The notes under the pieces are model-generated. The model was not told where the DNA came from, made no database searches, and saw only the letters and a list, made by a program, of their open reading frames with translations. Below are positions 35,991 through 49,714 of a stretch of DNA of 64,000 nucleotides, piece after piece. The DNA lies in NCBI GenBank assembly GCA_963966185.1, contig CAWZYM010000144.1:62001-126000 (forward strand), read 5' to 3'. The translations under genes were made by a program, and so were the position numbers. Numbering within the stretch: the stretch's first letter is position 1; every line of letters starts with the position of its first letter. Source of the stretch: Rhabditoides inermis. Taxonomy: Eukaryota > Nematoda > Chromadorea > Rhabditida > Rhabditidae.

Positions 35991-37149
35991 CATGGAGAAA
36001 AAGAAAAATGCAATGAAATGGAGAGAGACCATCTTGTTGCGAGCCCTGCTCACAAAACTAATGAGGATTTTAGTAGAGGATCTCTGAGTGTACCAGGGCA
36101 TCAATCCCATTATCCGCAGAACACCACGCATCCCTCGAGCGAGAGGATGAGGGGGGAGTGAAGAGAGGGAGACAAGATGGGCTCAGATGGTTTATCTGTG
36201 CGAGACATGTGAGGGATCGTGGGTTCTTTGGTACGGGACCCAGGACTAGCCTGGCGTCCCGCGGGATTACCTGCACATTGGGCCGCGGATCTCAACTGGG
36301 GAGGGGACGGGTGAGTCGAGTCGGCGTGTGGAGAGTCGAGTGGGTGAGGGCATGCTACTGGGGGATTCTACTGGGCTTATATGGGGCTCGTTGAGGTGGG
36401 ACGCCGGCGCGCTGTCGTCGGCCGGCGAGTCATCCGTCGGCAGTGGAGAGTGTGCGAGAGAGCGTGCCCGGCGCGGAGAGTCCCGACGCGCTGACCCTGG
36501 AATGGCAAGTGTTATGGTTTGCAATTCATCTGTTGTGGTTCACAATCGGCGTGTTTGGGTGGATCCCTTGTCCCCTGTGACCCCATATGTGTCACCTTAG
36601 TGAGTCATAACTCTCGTATCCCTTCTCGTGTGATAAAGTGTTAATTAGGTGTCTAATTATCCCAGACCCTTTATCCTGGATATTGGCAAAACTTGCGCTA
36701 CCTTACAGCTACCCATTTTATTTCACTGCGGTCCCTCGCAGGTTCTCTCGAATCTTTTCACACAACCTTCGCGATAGTATCGTATCATCTTTTATCCGAT
36801 AGTTTATGTTGACTTGTGGACTTGTGGTTGTAATATATGTTTATGTTTTCCGTCCCTCCTATTAGCTTGATAGATTCATATCATTAGTCTATTCTCCTTG
36901 CTTCTCGTGGTCTTGTTTTGATTGTGGGTTACGGTAACGGGTCGGTTCCCATGCTGATTCACGTCTAAACGCTAGCGATTTCTCTCTCACTTCTCCCCAT
37001 TGCTTATCATCCTCTATATAGACTCTCACATGATTTCTGTTACTAATTTTTTGTTCAAGTATAATATTTTCCTGGCCTGTTCCCTCCGCTATCTCCTTAT
37101 TTCGCCCGAAACGAGTACACCCTTTTGATTACTGTCTTTTTTTTTAGAA
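35991..37149. other. Intergenic, no gene secured
   Basis: GC-rich at 36140-36500, with a tandem gagtcgagt-type stretch near 36310-36345, and AT-richer after 36600. Open frames exist on both strands at 36.1-36.6 kb but none looks like a conserved protein. A pyrimidine tract ending in AG lies two bases before the ATG of the next gene and would suit a trans-splice acceptor; that is inference. Confidence 0.4.
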
Positions 37150-38122
37150 ATGGCTCTTATGGTTCCGGCCGGCTATAGGGTAGTCGCTGCGGCTCCCGTG
37201 GTGCCTGGCACGCCGGTCTTTATAAGTTATAGCGGAATGGGCGTAGGTGGGTCTTTCTTAAAGTATGAATTATTCTTCCTTTGGAGTTTTCGGTTTTGTA
37301 TTCGTTTAAATGTGTTATTTCCAGGGGTCCCCTTGCTCGTGGGGAACTATGTGCGGATCGTCCCGGGCGCCACGGCTGGTACCCACCGGGCCAGGTGTGG
37401 AGGAGGCCGGGTCCGGACGATCCTCGCACACCTACAGTGAGTTTCTTTTTTTGATTGGGGGGGTGTTTTCTATATTCTCATTACTGTTCTCCAGGTCCAA
37501 GGGGGTCACGGTAGGTGCTGCGGACCCCGTGCTCGAGATTGCCACCGGGAATGGGGGCGTTAGCTACCTATCGGCGTCTGCCGCCGTGGTGGTGTGTGAT
37601 TATTCTTTCTGTTTTTTTCTATTGTTTACCTGTTTATTTATTTCTAGGCTATCGCCCCGCTGCCCGCGGCCGCCGCCGTCGCCCCGGCTGCCGCCGTCGC
37701 CCCGGCTGCCGCCGTCGCCCCGGCTGCCGCCGCCGCCCCGGCTGCCGCCGTCGCCCCGGCCGCTGCCGTCGCCGCGGCGGCCGCCGCCGCCGCGCACCCG
37801 GCTGTGGTATGTGATTATTCTTTCTGTTTTTTGTTTTGTTTCTCCCATTGTTTTTTTTTACCTATTTATGCCGTCGTCGCCGCTCTTCGGGCGGCACAGG
37901 CGGCAGTTCAGGCCGCCGATGCTGCTCTGGCTATGGCCCTGCAGTGCCTCTAGTAGGCTGTTACAGTTTTTGTATTGTGTATTGTGTGTGTGTGTTGTGA
38001 ATGTGTGTTGTATTTGTATTTCATTATGAGTTTTCCAGGGGACTCTCTCCAACCTCCGCGTGCTCGTCGCCGCGGCCGGTGTGTGGGGCGCTGGCGTCAC
38101 TCGCGAAGCGTTTCCCCCCTAG
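37150..38122 (+). CDS. Ala-rich protein of unknown function
   Basis: Splicing in phase gives exons 37150-37246, 37325-37435, 37496-37593, about 37650-37805, 37870-37948 and about 38039-38122. The protein reads MALMVPAGYRVVAAAPVVP, then VPLLVGNYVRIVPGATAG, SKGVTVGAADPVLEIATG, a repeated AVAPAAAVAPAA block and VVAALRAAQAAVQAADAAL. The third and fourth introns share the start tgattattctttctgttttt, so an exon-intron pair probably duplicated. The fourth has lost its AG acceptor (tttatgcc) but reads through without a stop, adding a hydrophobic Phe-rich segment. The C terminus after ALAMALQ depends on which frame the last exon uses. Not recognised as a family. Confidence 0.45.
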
Positions 38123-38531
38123 CTATCCTCCTACTCTCACTCAACGTGATTAATATTATCAGTTTCGCATTGGCTCATTATATATAAACTTGCTTTGCTT
38201 TATTCTTATTATTTTCTCGTTTTATTATTGCATGGGATCGATTATTTGAAGATTTTTCGTTTCTGTTTGACCCTTGTCTGGATCTTGAAATTTTCCCGCC
38301 AGTTTGCAGTGTAGCGCGCATTTGCTAATCGGTTTTAGCATTGTTGCGCTCTGTTGCGAATTTGAATTTTGTGAGCGGGAAAATCGCGCGGCATTCTCAA
38401 AATGTTTCCGCATGCATGCATTATACTTGTATATTTTATGGGTCTTGTGATATCTAATTAGACTCCATTTCCTCCCTAAAATGTTTTATCCCGGTTATAT
38501 GCATAGTATCAGTGTTAGACTTGGTTTGGTT

Positions 38532-38535
<4 letters not shown>
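38123..38535. other. AT-rich spacer before the exon-like satellite
   Basis: No gene. Unique sequence up to the first (CT)n tract of the satellite. Confidence 0.5.
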
Positions 38536-38576
<41 letters not shown>

Positions 38577-38776
38577 ATGATGCACCCGGGGATGGGCGGA
38601 ATGATTTAGGGCGATGGAATGCCGTACGAGGAGGACAGCAGCTACGGGGACAACGGGGACACGACGACGGAGGACGAGCGGGCGATGTGGACGAGCACGC
38701 GAGCAGCAGCAGCGCCTCGGCCACAGACCACACCTCGCCCCGCAAGAACTCGGCCGGAACATCCGAGGCTCACCCA

Positions 38777-38823
<47 letters not shown>

Positions 38824-39265
38824 ATGATGCACCCGGGGATGGGCGGAATGATTTAGGGCGATGGAATGCCGTACGAGGAGGACAGCAGCTACGGGGACAA
38901 CGGGGACACGACGACGGAGGGCGAGCGGGCGATGTGGACGAGCACGCGAGCAGCAGCAGCGCCTCGGCCACAGACCACACCTCGCCCCGCAAGAACGCGG
39001 CCGGAATATTCGAAATTCGAGGCTCACCCACATCTCTCTCTCTCTCTCTCTCTCTCTCTACATGATGCACCCGGGGATGGGCGGAATGATTTAGGGCGAT
39101 GGAATGCCGTACGAGGAGGACAGCAGCTACGGGGAAAACGGGGACACGACGACGGAGGACGAGCGGGCGATGTGGACGAGCACGCGAGCAGCAGCAGCGC
39201 CTCGGCCACAGACCACACCTCGCCCCGCAAGAACTCGGCCGGAACATCCGAGGCTCACCCACATC

Positions 39266-39302
<37 letters not shown>

Positions 39303-39502
39303 ATGATGCACCCGGGGATGGGCGGAATGATTTAGGGCGATGGAATGCCGTACGAGGAGGACAGCAGCTACGGGGACAACGGGGACACGACGACGGAGAA
39401 CGAGCGGGCGATGTGGACGAGCACGCGAGCAGCAGCAGCGCCTCGGCCACAGACCACACCTCGCCCAGCAAGAACTCGGCCGGAACATCCGAGGCTCACC
39501 CA

Positions 39503-39545
<43 letters not shown>

Positions 39546-39748
39546 ATGATGCACCCGGGGATGGGCGGAATGATTTAGGGCGATGGAATGCCGTACGAGG
39601 AGGACAGCAGCTACGGGGACAACGGGGACACGACGACGGAGGACGAGCGGGCGATGTGGACGAGCACGCGAGCAGCAGCAGCGCCTCGGCCACAGACCAC
39701 ACCTCGCCCCGCAAGAACTCGGCCGGAACATCCGAGGCTACCCACATC

Positions 39749-39797
<49 letters not shown>

Positions 39798-40218
39798 ATG
39801 ATGCACCCGGGGATGGGCGGAATGATTTAGGGCGATGGAATGCCGTACGAGGAGGACAGCAGCTACGGGGACAACGGGGACACGACGACGGAGAACGAGC
39901 GGGCGATGTGGACGAGCACGCGAGCAGCAGCAGCGCCTCGGCCACAGACCACACCTCGCCCAGCAAGAACTCGGCCGGAACATCCGAGGCTCACCCACAT
40001 CTCTCTCTCTCTCTCTACATGATGCACCCGGGGATGGGCGGAATGATTTAGGGCGATGGAATGCCGTACGAGGAGGACAGCAGCTACGGGGACAACGGGG
40101 ACACGACGACGGAGGACGAGCGGGCGATGTGGACGAGCACGCGAGCAGCAGCAGCGCCTCGGCCGCCGACCACACCTCGCCCCGCAAGAACTCGGCCGGA
40201 ACATCCGAGGCACACCCA

Positions 40219-40255
<37 letters not shown>

Positions 40256-40696
40256 ATGATGCACCCGGGGATGGGCGGAATGATTTAGGGCGATGGAATG
40301 CCGTACGATGAAGACAGCAGCTACGGGGACAACGGGGACACGACGACGGAGGACGAGCGGGCGATGTGGACGAGCACGCGAGCAGCAGCAGCGCCTCGGC
40401 CACAGACCACACCTCGCCCCGCAAGAACTCGGCCGGAACATCCGAGGCTCACCCACATCTCTCTCTCTCTCTCTCTCTCTCCCTCTCTCTCTCTACATGA
40501 TGCACCCGGGGATGGGCGGAATGATTTAGGGCGATGGAATGCCGTACGAGGAGGACAGCAGCTACGGGGACAACGGGGACACGACGACGGAGGACGAGCG
40601 GGCGATGTGGACGAGCACGCGAGCAGCAGCAGCGCCTCGGCCGCCGACCACACCTCGCCCCGCAAGAACTCGGCCGGAACATCCGAGGCACACCCA

Positions 40697-40733
<37 letters not shown>

Positions 40734-40933
40734 ATGATGCACCCGGGGATGGGCGGAATGATTTAGGGCGATGGAATGCCGTACGAGGAAGACAGCAGCT
40801 ACGGGGACAACGGGGACACGACGACGGAGGACGAGCGGGCGATGTGGACGAGCACGCGAGCAGCAGCAGCGCCTCGGCCACAGACCACACCTCGCCCCGC
40901 AAGAACTCGGCCGGAACATCCAAGGCTCACCCA

Positions 40934-40970
<37 letters not shown>

Positions 40971-41166
40971 ATGATGCACCCGGGGATGGGAGGAATGATT
41001 TAGGGCGATGGAATGCCGTACGAGGAGAACAGCAGCTACGGGGACAACGGGGACACGACGACGGAGGACGAGCGGGCGATGTGGACGAGCACGCGAGCAG
41101 CAGCAGCGCCTCGGCCACAGACCACACCTCGCCCCGCAAGAACTCGGAACATCCGAGGCTCACCCA

Positions 41167-41203
<37 letters not shown>

Positions 41204-41410
41204 ATGATGCACCCGGGGATGGGCGGAATGATTTAGGGCGATGGAATGCCGTACGAGAAGGACAGCAGCTACGGGGACAACGGGGACACGACGACGGAGG
41301 ACGAGCGGGCGATGTGTACGAGCACGCGAGCAGCAGCAGCGCCTCGGCCACAGACCACACCTCGCCCCGCAAGAACGCGGCCGGAATATTCGAAATTCGA
41401 GGCTCACCCA

Positions 41411-41449
<39 letters not shown>

Positions 41450-41568
41450 AATGCAGCCGGGGATGGGCGGAATGATTTAGGGCGATGGAATGCCGTACGA
41501 GGAGGAAAACAGCTACGGGGACAACGGGGACACGACGACGGAGGACGAGCGGGCGATGTGGAGGAGCA
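38536..41568. repeat. Exon-like satellite, block 1 (13 units)
   Basis: Units of about 220-250 bp comprise a variable (CT)n, then tacatgatgcacccgg, a body beginning gcgatggaatgccgtacgag, and aacatccgaggctcaccca. Bodies start near 38612, 38859, 39097, 39338, 39581, 39833, 40054, 40291, 40532, 40769, 41006, 41239 and 41482. The body looks like coding sequence: one frame reads MPYEEDSSYGDNGDTTTEDE and, after a one-base shift, DVDEHASSSSASATDHTSP. Every unit carries the same shift and a TAG before the body, so it is not translated as a repeat protein. Variants cluster into subtypes (ccacagacc/ccgccgacc, gaggacgag/gagaacgag, an added ttcgaaattc). The last unit has aataatgcagcc in place of tacatgatgcac. 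Confidence 0.95.
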
Positions 41569-42236
41569 CGGTTGCGATTTCTGCGAGAGTAGAGCGCACG
41601 AGATATGGATGGGATCGTTGAGCGCACGAATGCACGTGTAGTTTAGATAGTGTGGGTCATCCTTGTCTCCTTCATGTCGTGTTGTTAGTCTTCTTGATAC
41701 ACATGTCTACTAATCAACGTGTTCGCCAATCGAATCAGTTTGTATTTCGCGAAAGCGGCGCGCGGTGGTGTAAACCCGGCGCAAATCGCGCGACGCTGGC
41801 GGGTAAGAGACGCAGTAGCCTCAGAAGGGCAGATATCTCTCAGCGAGTGGCGGTGCTGGATATACCCATTTTGTCCAGTCCGAAAGTTAACGGTTTCATA
41901 ACCTGTAATGAGTAGGACGGAAGGGTGGCACCGTTTCGCATCCAATTTTTGGAAGCTCAGTCGGGACTAGTACCGTCTGAGCAAAAACATAAACAAAGTG
42001 GAACCAACGCAGATACACAGTACCGTCGTTACTGAGAGAATTGTTCACTGTACATACTTACAACTACACATTTCTCTCCTCTCTGTCATCGTAAAAATCC
42101 AAAACACTTGGCCGCATGTCCCCATTTCACTCTCCTTCTCCTACTATCTCGTCTCCCTCCACCGTCCACTCCCTCCTTTTACTACCTCGTCACCCTCTCC
42201 TTACATCACACTTCATCCTTTTTCCTCTCTACTTGA
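41569..42236. repeat. Linker between satellite blocks, copy 1
   Basis: About 670 bp starting ggttgcgatttctgcgagag. It is repeated almost exactly at 44055-44722 (offset 2486), and its first about 160 bp again at 48990-49152. No gene is evident. The linker is part of a higher-order unit together with a block of satellite. Confidence 0.92.
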
Positions 42237-42670
42237 TGCAGTCGAGGATGGGCGGAATGATTTAGGGCGGTGAAATGCCGTACGAGGAGGACAGCAGCTA
42301 CGGGGACAACGGGGACACGACGACGGAGGACGAGCGGGCGATGTGGACGAGCACGCGAGCAGCAGCAGCGCCTCGGCCACAGACCACACCTCGCCCCGCA
42401 AGAACTCGGCCGGAACATCCTAGGCTCACCCACATCTCTCTCTCTCTCTCTCTCTCTCTCTACATGATGCACCCGGGGATGGGCGGAATGATTTAGGGCG
42501 ATGGAATGCCGTACGAGGAGGACAGCAGCTACGGGGACAACGGGGACACGACGACGGAGGGCGAGCGGGCGATGTGGACGAGCACGCGAGCAGCAGCAGC
42601 GCCTCGGCCACAGACCACACCTCGCCCCGCAAGAACGCGGCCGGAATATTCGAAATTCGAGGCTCACCCA

Positions 42671-42721
<51 letters not shown>

Positions 42722-42925
42722 ATGATGCACCCGGGGATGGGCGGAATGATTTAGGGCGATGGAATGCCGTACGAGGAGAACAGCAGCTACGGGGACAACG
42801 GGGACACGACGACGGAGGACGAGCGGGCGATGTGGACGAGCACGCGAGCAGCAGCAGCGCCTCGGCCACAGACCACACCTCGCCCCGCAAGAACTCGGCC
42901 GGAACATCCGAGGCTCACCCACATC

Positions 42926-42962
<37 letters not shown>

Positions 42963-43162
42963 ATGATGCACCCGGGGATGGGCGGAATGATTTAGGGCGA
43001 TGGAATGCCGTACGAGGAGGACAGCAGCTACGGGGACAACGGGGACACGACGACGGAGAACGAGCGGGCGATGTGGACGAGCACGCGAGCAGCAGCAGCG
43101 CCTCGGCCGCCGACCACACCTCGCCCCGCAAGAACTCGGCCGGAACATCCGAGGCACACCCA

Positions 43163-43197
<35 letters not shown>

Positions 43198-43397
43198 ATG
43201 ATGCACCCGGGGATGGGCGGAATGATTTAGGGCGATGGAATGCCGTACGAGGAAGACAGCAGCTACGGGGACAACGGGGACACGACGACGGAGGACGAGC
43301 GGGCGATGTGGACGAGCACGCGAGCAGCAGCAGCGCCTCGGCCACAGACCACACCTCGCCCCGCAAGAACTCGGCCGGAACATCCGAGGCTCACCCA

Positions 43398-43430
<33 letters not shown>

Positions 43431-43626
43431 ATGATGCACCCGGGGATGGGCGGAATGATTTAGGGCGATGGAATGCCGTACGAGGAGGACAGCAGCTACG
43501 GGGACAACGGGGACACGACGACGGAGGACGAGCGGGCGATGTGGACGAGCACGCGAGCAGCAGCAGCGCCTCGGCCACAGACCACACCTCGCCCCGCAAG
43601 AACTCGGAACATCCGAGGCTCACCCA

Positions 43627-43679
<53 letters not shown>

Positions 43680-43886
43680 ATGATGCACCCGGGGATGGGC
43701 GGAATGATTTAGGGCGATGGAATGCCGTACGAGAAGGACAGCAGCTACGGGGACAACGGGGACACGACGACGGAGGACGAGCGGGCGATGTGTACGAGCA
43801 CGCGAGCAGCAGCAGCGCCTCGGCCACAGACCACACCTCGCCCCGCAAGAACGCGGCCGGAATATTCGAAATTCGAGGCTCACCCA

Positions 43887-43935
<49 letters not shown>

Positions 43936-44054
43936 AATGCAGCCGGGGATGGGCGGAATGATTTAGGGCGATGGAATGCCGTACGAGGAGGAAAACAGCT
44001 ACGGGGACAACGGGGACACGACGACGGAGGACGAGCGGGCGATGTGGAGGAGCA
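42237..44054. repeat. Exon-like satellite, block 2 (8 units)
   Basis: Starts with a variant unit (cttgatgcagtcgagg, gcggtgaaatgccg) and ends with the aataatgcagcc variant, like block 1. Bodies start near 42268, 42499, 42757, 42998, 43233, 43466, 43715 and 43966. The order of subtypes partly mirrors the end of block 1 and the start of block 3. Confidence 0.95.
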
Positions 44055-44722
44055 CGGTTGCGATTTCTGCGAGAGTAGAGCGCACGAGATATGGATGGGA
44101 TCGTTGAGCGCACGAATGCACGTGTAGTTTAGATAGTGTGGGTCATCCTTGTCTCCTTCATGTCGTGTTGTTAGTCTTCTTGATACACATGTCTACTAAT
44201 CAACGTGTTCGCCAATCGAATCAGTTTGTATTTCGCGAAAGCGGCGCGCGGTGGTGTAAACCCGGCGCAAATCGCGCGACGCTGGCGGGTAAGAGACGCA
44301 GTAGCCTCAGAAGGGCAGATATCTCTCAGCGAGTGGCGGTGCTGGATATACCCATTTTGTCCAGTCCGAAAGTTAACGGTTTCATAAGCTGTAATGAGTA
44401 GGACGGAAGGGTGGCACCGTTTCGCATCCAATTTTTGGAAGCTCAGTCGGGACTAGTACCGTCTGAGCAAAAACATAAACAAAGTGGAACCAACGCAGAT
44501 ACACAGTACCGTCGTTACTGAGAGAATTGTTCACTGTACATACTTACAACTACACATTTCTCTCCTCTCTGTCATCGTAAAAATCCAAAACACTTGGCCG
44601 CATGTCCCCATTTCACTCTCCTTCTCCTACTATCTCGTCTCCCTCCACCGTCCACTCCCTCCTTTTACTACCTCGTCACCCTCTCCTTACATCACACTTC
44701 ATCCTTTTTCCTCTCTACTTGA
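44055..44722. repeat. Linker between satellite blocks, copy 2
   Basis: Near-identical to 41569-42236; one visible change is ataaCctg against ataaGctg near 44389. Confidence 0.92.
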
Positions 44723-45156
44723 TGCAGTCGAGGATGGGCGGAATGATTTAGGGCGGTGAAATGCCGTACGAGGAGGACAGCAGCTACGGGGACAACGGGG
44801 ACACGACGACGGAGGACGAGCGGGCGATGTGGACGAGCACGCGAGCAGCAGCAGCGCCTCGGCCACAGACCACACCTCGCCCCGCAAGAACTCGGCCGGA
44901 ACATCCTAGGCTCACCCACATCTCTCTCTCTCTCTCTCTCTCTCTCTACATGATGCACCCGGGGATGGGCGGAATGATTTAGGGCGATGGAATGCCGTAC
45001 GAGGAGGACAGCAGCTACGGGGACAACGGGGACACGACGACGGAGGGCGAGCGGGCGATGTGGACGAGCACGCGAGCAGCAGCAGCGCCTCGGCCACAGA
45101 CCACACCTCGCCCCGCAAGAACGCGGCCGGAATATTCGAAATTCGAGGCTCACCCA

Positions 45157-45189
<33 letters not shown>

Positions 45190-45393
45190 ATGATGCACCC
45201 GGGGATGGGCGGAATGATTTAGGGCGATGGAATGCCGTACGAGGAGAACAGCAGCTACGGGGACAACGGGGACACGACGACGGAGGACGAGCGGGCGATG
45301 TGGACGAGCACGCGAGCAGCAGCAGCGCCTCGGCCACAGACCACACCTCGCCCCGCAAGAACTCGGCCGGAACATCCGAGGCTCACCCACATC

Positions 45394-45426
<33 letters not shown>

Positions 45427-45628
45427 ACATGATGCACCCGGGGATGGGCGGAATGATTTAGGGCGATGGAATGCCGTACGAGGAGGACAGCAGCTACGGG
45501 GACAACGGGGACACGACGACGGAGAACGAGCGGGCGATGTGGACGAGCACGCGAGCAGCAGCAGCGCCTCGGCCGCCGACCACACCTCGCCCCGCAAGAA
45601 CTCGGCCGGAACATCCGAGGCACACCCA

Positions 45629-45667
<39 letters not shown>

Positions 45668-45867
45668 ATGATGCACCCGGGGATGGGCGGAATGATTTAG
45701 GGCGATGGAATGCCGTACGAGGAAGACAGCAGCTACGGGGACAACGGGGACACGACGACGGAGGACGAGCGGGCGATGTGGACGAGCACGCGAGCAGCAG
45801 CAGCGCCTCGGCCACAGACCACACCTCGCCCCGCAAGAACTCGGCCGGAACATCCGAGGCTCACCCA

Positions 45868-45906
<39 letters not shown>

Positions 45907-46106
45907 ATGATGCACCCGGGGATGGGCGGAATGATTTAGGGCGATGGAATGCCGTACGAGGAGGACAGCAGCTACGGGGACAACGGGGACACGACGACGG
46001 AGGACGAGCGGGCGATGTGGACGAGCACGCGAGCAGCAGCAGCGCCTCGGCCGCCGACCACACCTCGCCCCGCAAGAACTCGGCCGGAACATCCGAGGCA
46101 CACCCA

Positions 46107-46151
<45 letters not shown>

Positions 46152-46351
46152 ATGATGCACCCGGGGATGGGCGGAATGATTTAGGGCGATGGAATGCCGT
46201 ACGAGGAAGACAGCAGCTACGGGGACAACGGGGACACGACGACGGAGGACGAGCGGGCGATGTGGACGAGCACGCGAGCAGCAGCAGCGCCTCGGCCACA
46301 GACCACACCTCGCCCCGCAAGAACGCGGCCGGAACATCCGAGGCTCACCCA

Positions 46352-46404
<53 letters not shown>

Positions 46405-46412
46405 CACACCCA

Positions 46413-46447
<35 letters not shown>

Positions 46448-46876
46448 ATGATGCACCCGGGGATGGGCGGGATGATTTAGGGCGATGGAATGCCGTACGA
46501 GGAGGAAAACAGCTACGGGGACAACGGGGACACGACGACGGAGGACGAGCGGGCGATGTGGACGAGCACGCGAGCAGCAGCAGCGCCTCGGCCACAGACC
46601 ACACCTCGCCCCGCAAGAACTCGGCCGGAACATCCGAGGCTCACCCACATCTCTCTCTCTCTCTCTCTCTCTCTACATGATGCACCCGGGGATGGGAGGA
46701 ATGATTTAGGGCGATGGAATGCCGTACGAGGAGGACAGCAGCTACGGGGACAACGGGGACACGACGACGGAGAACGAGCGGGCGATGTGGACGAGCACGC
46801 GAGCAGCAGCAGCGCCTCGGCCGCCGACCACACCTCGCCCCGCAAGAACTCGGCCGGAACATCCGAGGCACACCCA

Positions 46877-46915
<39 letters not shown>

Positions 46916-47342
46916 ATGATGCACCCGGGGATGGGCGGAATGATTTAGGGCGATGGAATGCCGTACGAGGAAGACAGCAGCTACGGGGACAACGGGGACA
47001 CGACGACGGAGGACGAGCGGGCGATGTGGACGAGCACGCGAGCAGCAGCAGCGCCTCGGCCACAGACCACACCTCGCCCCGCAAGAACTCGGCCGGAACA
47101 TCCGAGGCTCACCCACATCTCTCTCTCTCTCTCTCTCTCTACATGATGCACCCGGGGATGGGCGGAATGATTTAGGGCGATGGAATGCCGTACGAGGAGG
47201 ACAGCAGCTACGGGGACAACGGGGACACGACGACGGAGGACGAGCGGGCGATGTGGACGAGCACGCGAGCAGCAGCAGCGCCTCGGCCGCCGACCACACC
47301 TCGCCCCGCAAGAACTCGGCCGGAACATCCGAGGCACACCCA

Positions 47343-47385
<43 letters not shown>

Positions 47386-47585
47386 ATGATGCACCCGGGG
47401 ATGGGCGGAATGATTTAGGGCGATGGAATGCCGTACGAGGAAGACAGCAGCTACGGGGACAACGGGGACACGACGACGGAGGACGAGCGGGCGATGTGGA
47501 CGAGCACGCGAGCAGCAGCAGCGCCTCGGCCACAGACCACACCTCGCCCCGCAAGAACGCGGCCGGAACATCCGAGGCTCACCCA

Positions 47586-47624
<39 letters not shown>

Positions 47625-47863
47625 CACACCCACATCTCTCTCTCTCTCTCTCTCTCTCTCTACATGATGCACCCGGGGATGGGCGGGATGATTTAGGGCG
47701 ATGGAATGCCGTACGAGGAGGAAAACAGCTACGGGGACAACGGGGACACGACGACGGAGGACGAGCGGGCGATGTGGACGAGCACGCGAGCAGCAGCAGC
47801 GCCTCGGCCACAGACCACACCTCGCCCAGCAAGAACTCGGCCGGAACATCCGAGGCTCACCCA

Positions 47864-47902
<39 letters not shown>

Positions 47903-48102
47903 ATGATGCACCCGGGGATGGGCGGAATGATTTAGGGCGATGGAATGCCGTACGAGGAGGACAGCAGCTACGGGGACAACGGGGACACGACGACGGAGGA
48001 CGAGCGGGCGATGTGGACGAGCACGCGAGCAGCAGCAGCGCCTCGGCCACAGACCACACCTCGCCCAGCAAGAACTCGGCCGGAACATCCGAGGCTCACC
48101 CA

Positions 48103-48137
<35 letters not shown>

Positions 48138-48337
48138 ATGATGCACCCGGGGATGGGCGGAATGATTTAGGGCGATGGAATGCCGTACGAGGAGGACAGC
48201 AGCTACGGGGACAACGGGGACACGACGACGGAGGACGAGCGGGCGATGTGGACGAGCACGCGAGCAGCAGCAGCGCCTCGGCCGCCGACCACACCTCGCC
48301 CCGCAAGAACTCGGCCGGAACATCCGAGGCTCACCCA

Positions 48338-48382
<45 letters not shown>

Positions 48383-48582
48383 ATGATGCACCCGGGGATG
48401 GGCGGAATGATTTAGGGCGATGGAATGCCGTACGAGGAGGACAGCAGCTACGGGGACAACGGGGACACGACGACGGAGGACGAGCGGGCGATGTGGACGA
48501 GCACGCGAGCAGCAGCAGCGCCTCGGCCACAGACCACACCTCGCCCCGCAAGAACGCGGCCGGAACATCCGAGGCTCACCCA

Positions 48583-48617
<35 letters not shown>

Positions 48618-48990
48618 ATGATGCACCCGGGGATGGGCGGAATGATTTAGGGCGATGGAATGCCGTACGAGGAGGACAGCAGCTACGGGGACAACGGGGA
48701 CACGACGACGGAGGACGAGCGGGCGATGTGGACGAGCACGCGAGCAGCAGCAGCGCCTCGGCCACAGACCACACCTCGCCCCGCAAGAACGCGGCCGGAA
48801 TATTCGAAATTCGAGGCTCACCCATATCTCTATCTCTCTCTCTCTCTCTCTCTTTCTCTCAATAATGCAGCCGGGGATGGGCGGAATGATTTAGGGCGAT
48901 GGAATGCCGTACGAGGAGGAAAACAGCTACGGGGACAACGGGGACACGACGACGGAGGACGAGCGGGCGATGTGGACGAGCACGGTTGCG
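44723..48990. repeat. Exon-like satellite, block 3 (18 units)
   Basis: Same first and last variants as block 2. Bodies start near 44754, 44985, 45225, 45464, 45703, 45942, 46187, 46483, 46712, 46951, 47178, 47421, 47699, 47938, 48173, 48418, 48653 and 48899. Two units (near 46390 and 47620) contain an extra ggcacacccacat inside the CT tract, which marks an internal duplication of several units. Confidence 0.95.
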
Positions 48991-49152
48991 ATTTTTGCGA
49001 GAGTAGAGCGCACGAGATATGGATGGGATCGTTGAGCGCACGAATGCACGTGTAGTTTAGATAGTGTGGGTCATCCTTGTCTCCTTCATGTCGTGTTGTT
49101 AGTCTTCTTGATACACATGTCTACTAATCAACGTGTTCGCCAATCGAATCAT

Positions 49153-49714
49153 TTAGCAGCGCACAGGATAGAACTAGGAACAAGCACCTCTGGATTGGGA
49201 GGAGCTCGTTCTCGCCACTTGACCACCTCGGCAAAACAGTGCACACGCTTATATACGTTCTTAACGTTCTTAACGTTTCTTAAAGGTTCAAAACTTCGAA
49301 ATGTATTAATAACTCAAAGCGTATGGTCGCTAAGAAAAAAATTGAAATCGGTTTTCGGCATTGGGTATCCTAGGGTACGTACGGTACAAGTTTCATCTGG
49401 ATCAGCAAGGGTGAACCGAAACTACCAAAACACTACCCCTTCAGTTCATGTCAGTATACTATGTGTCTGTGTGTGCTAAACCCATATTTCCCTCACTCAC
49501 ATACAGCTTGGACGTGCAGAACGAAGAGAAATGGGGAGCGACCGCCTTCAGCTTCTCCGCGACCGCGAACAGATCCGTGGCATCAGTCCACTCGCCGACC
49601 TCAACCGGCTTATCAGCATTGAGCCTGCAAGGTGTGAGAATATGAGCCGGTAACATCTGTGGTTTTGTTCCATTAGCACGATTTCAGCGAATCTGGCGAT
49701 GGCAGAATTTGCTA
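49153..49714. other. Intergenic after the satellite
   Basis: The linker homology stops at 49152. The following DNA has a short run of cgttctta repeats (about 49256-49280) and no secure gene. Confidence 0.5.

Noticed and set aside
38536..48990. Long open frames of 200-370 codons across the satellite, on both strands
   Set aside because: They arise because GC-rich units and (CT)n tracts lack stops in several frames. Every unit has a TAG in the most protein-like frame, and all frames are equally open.
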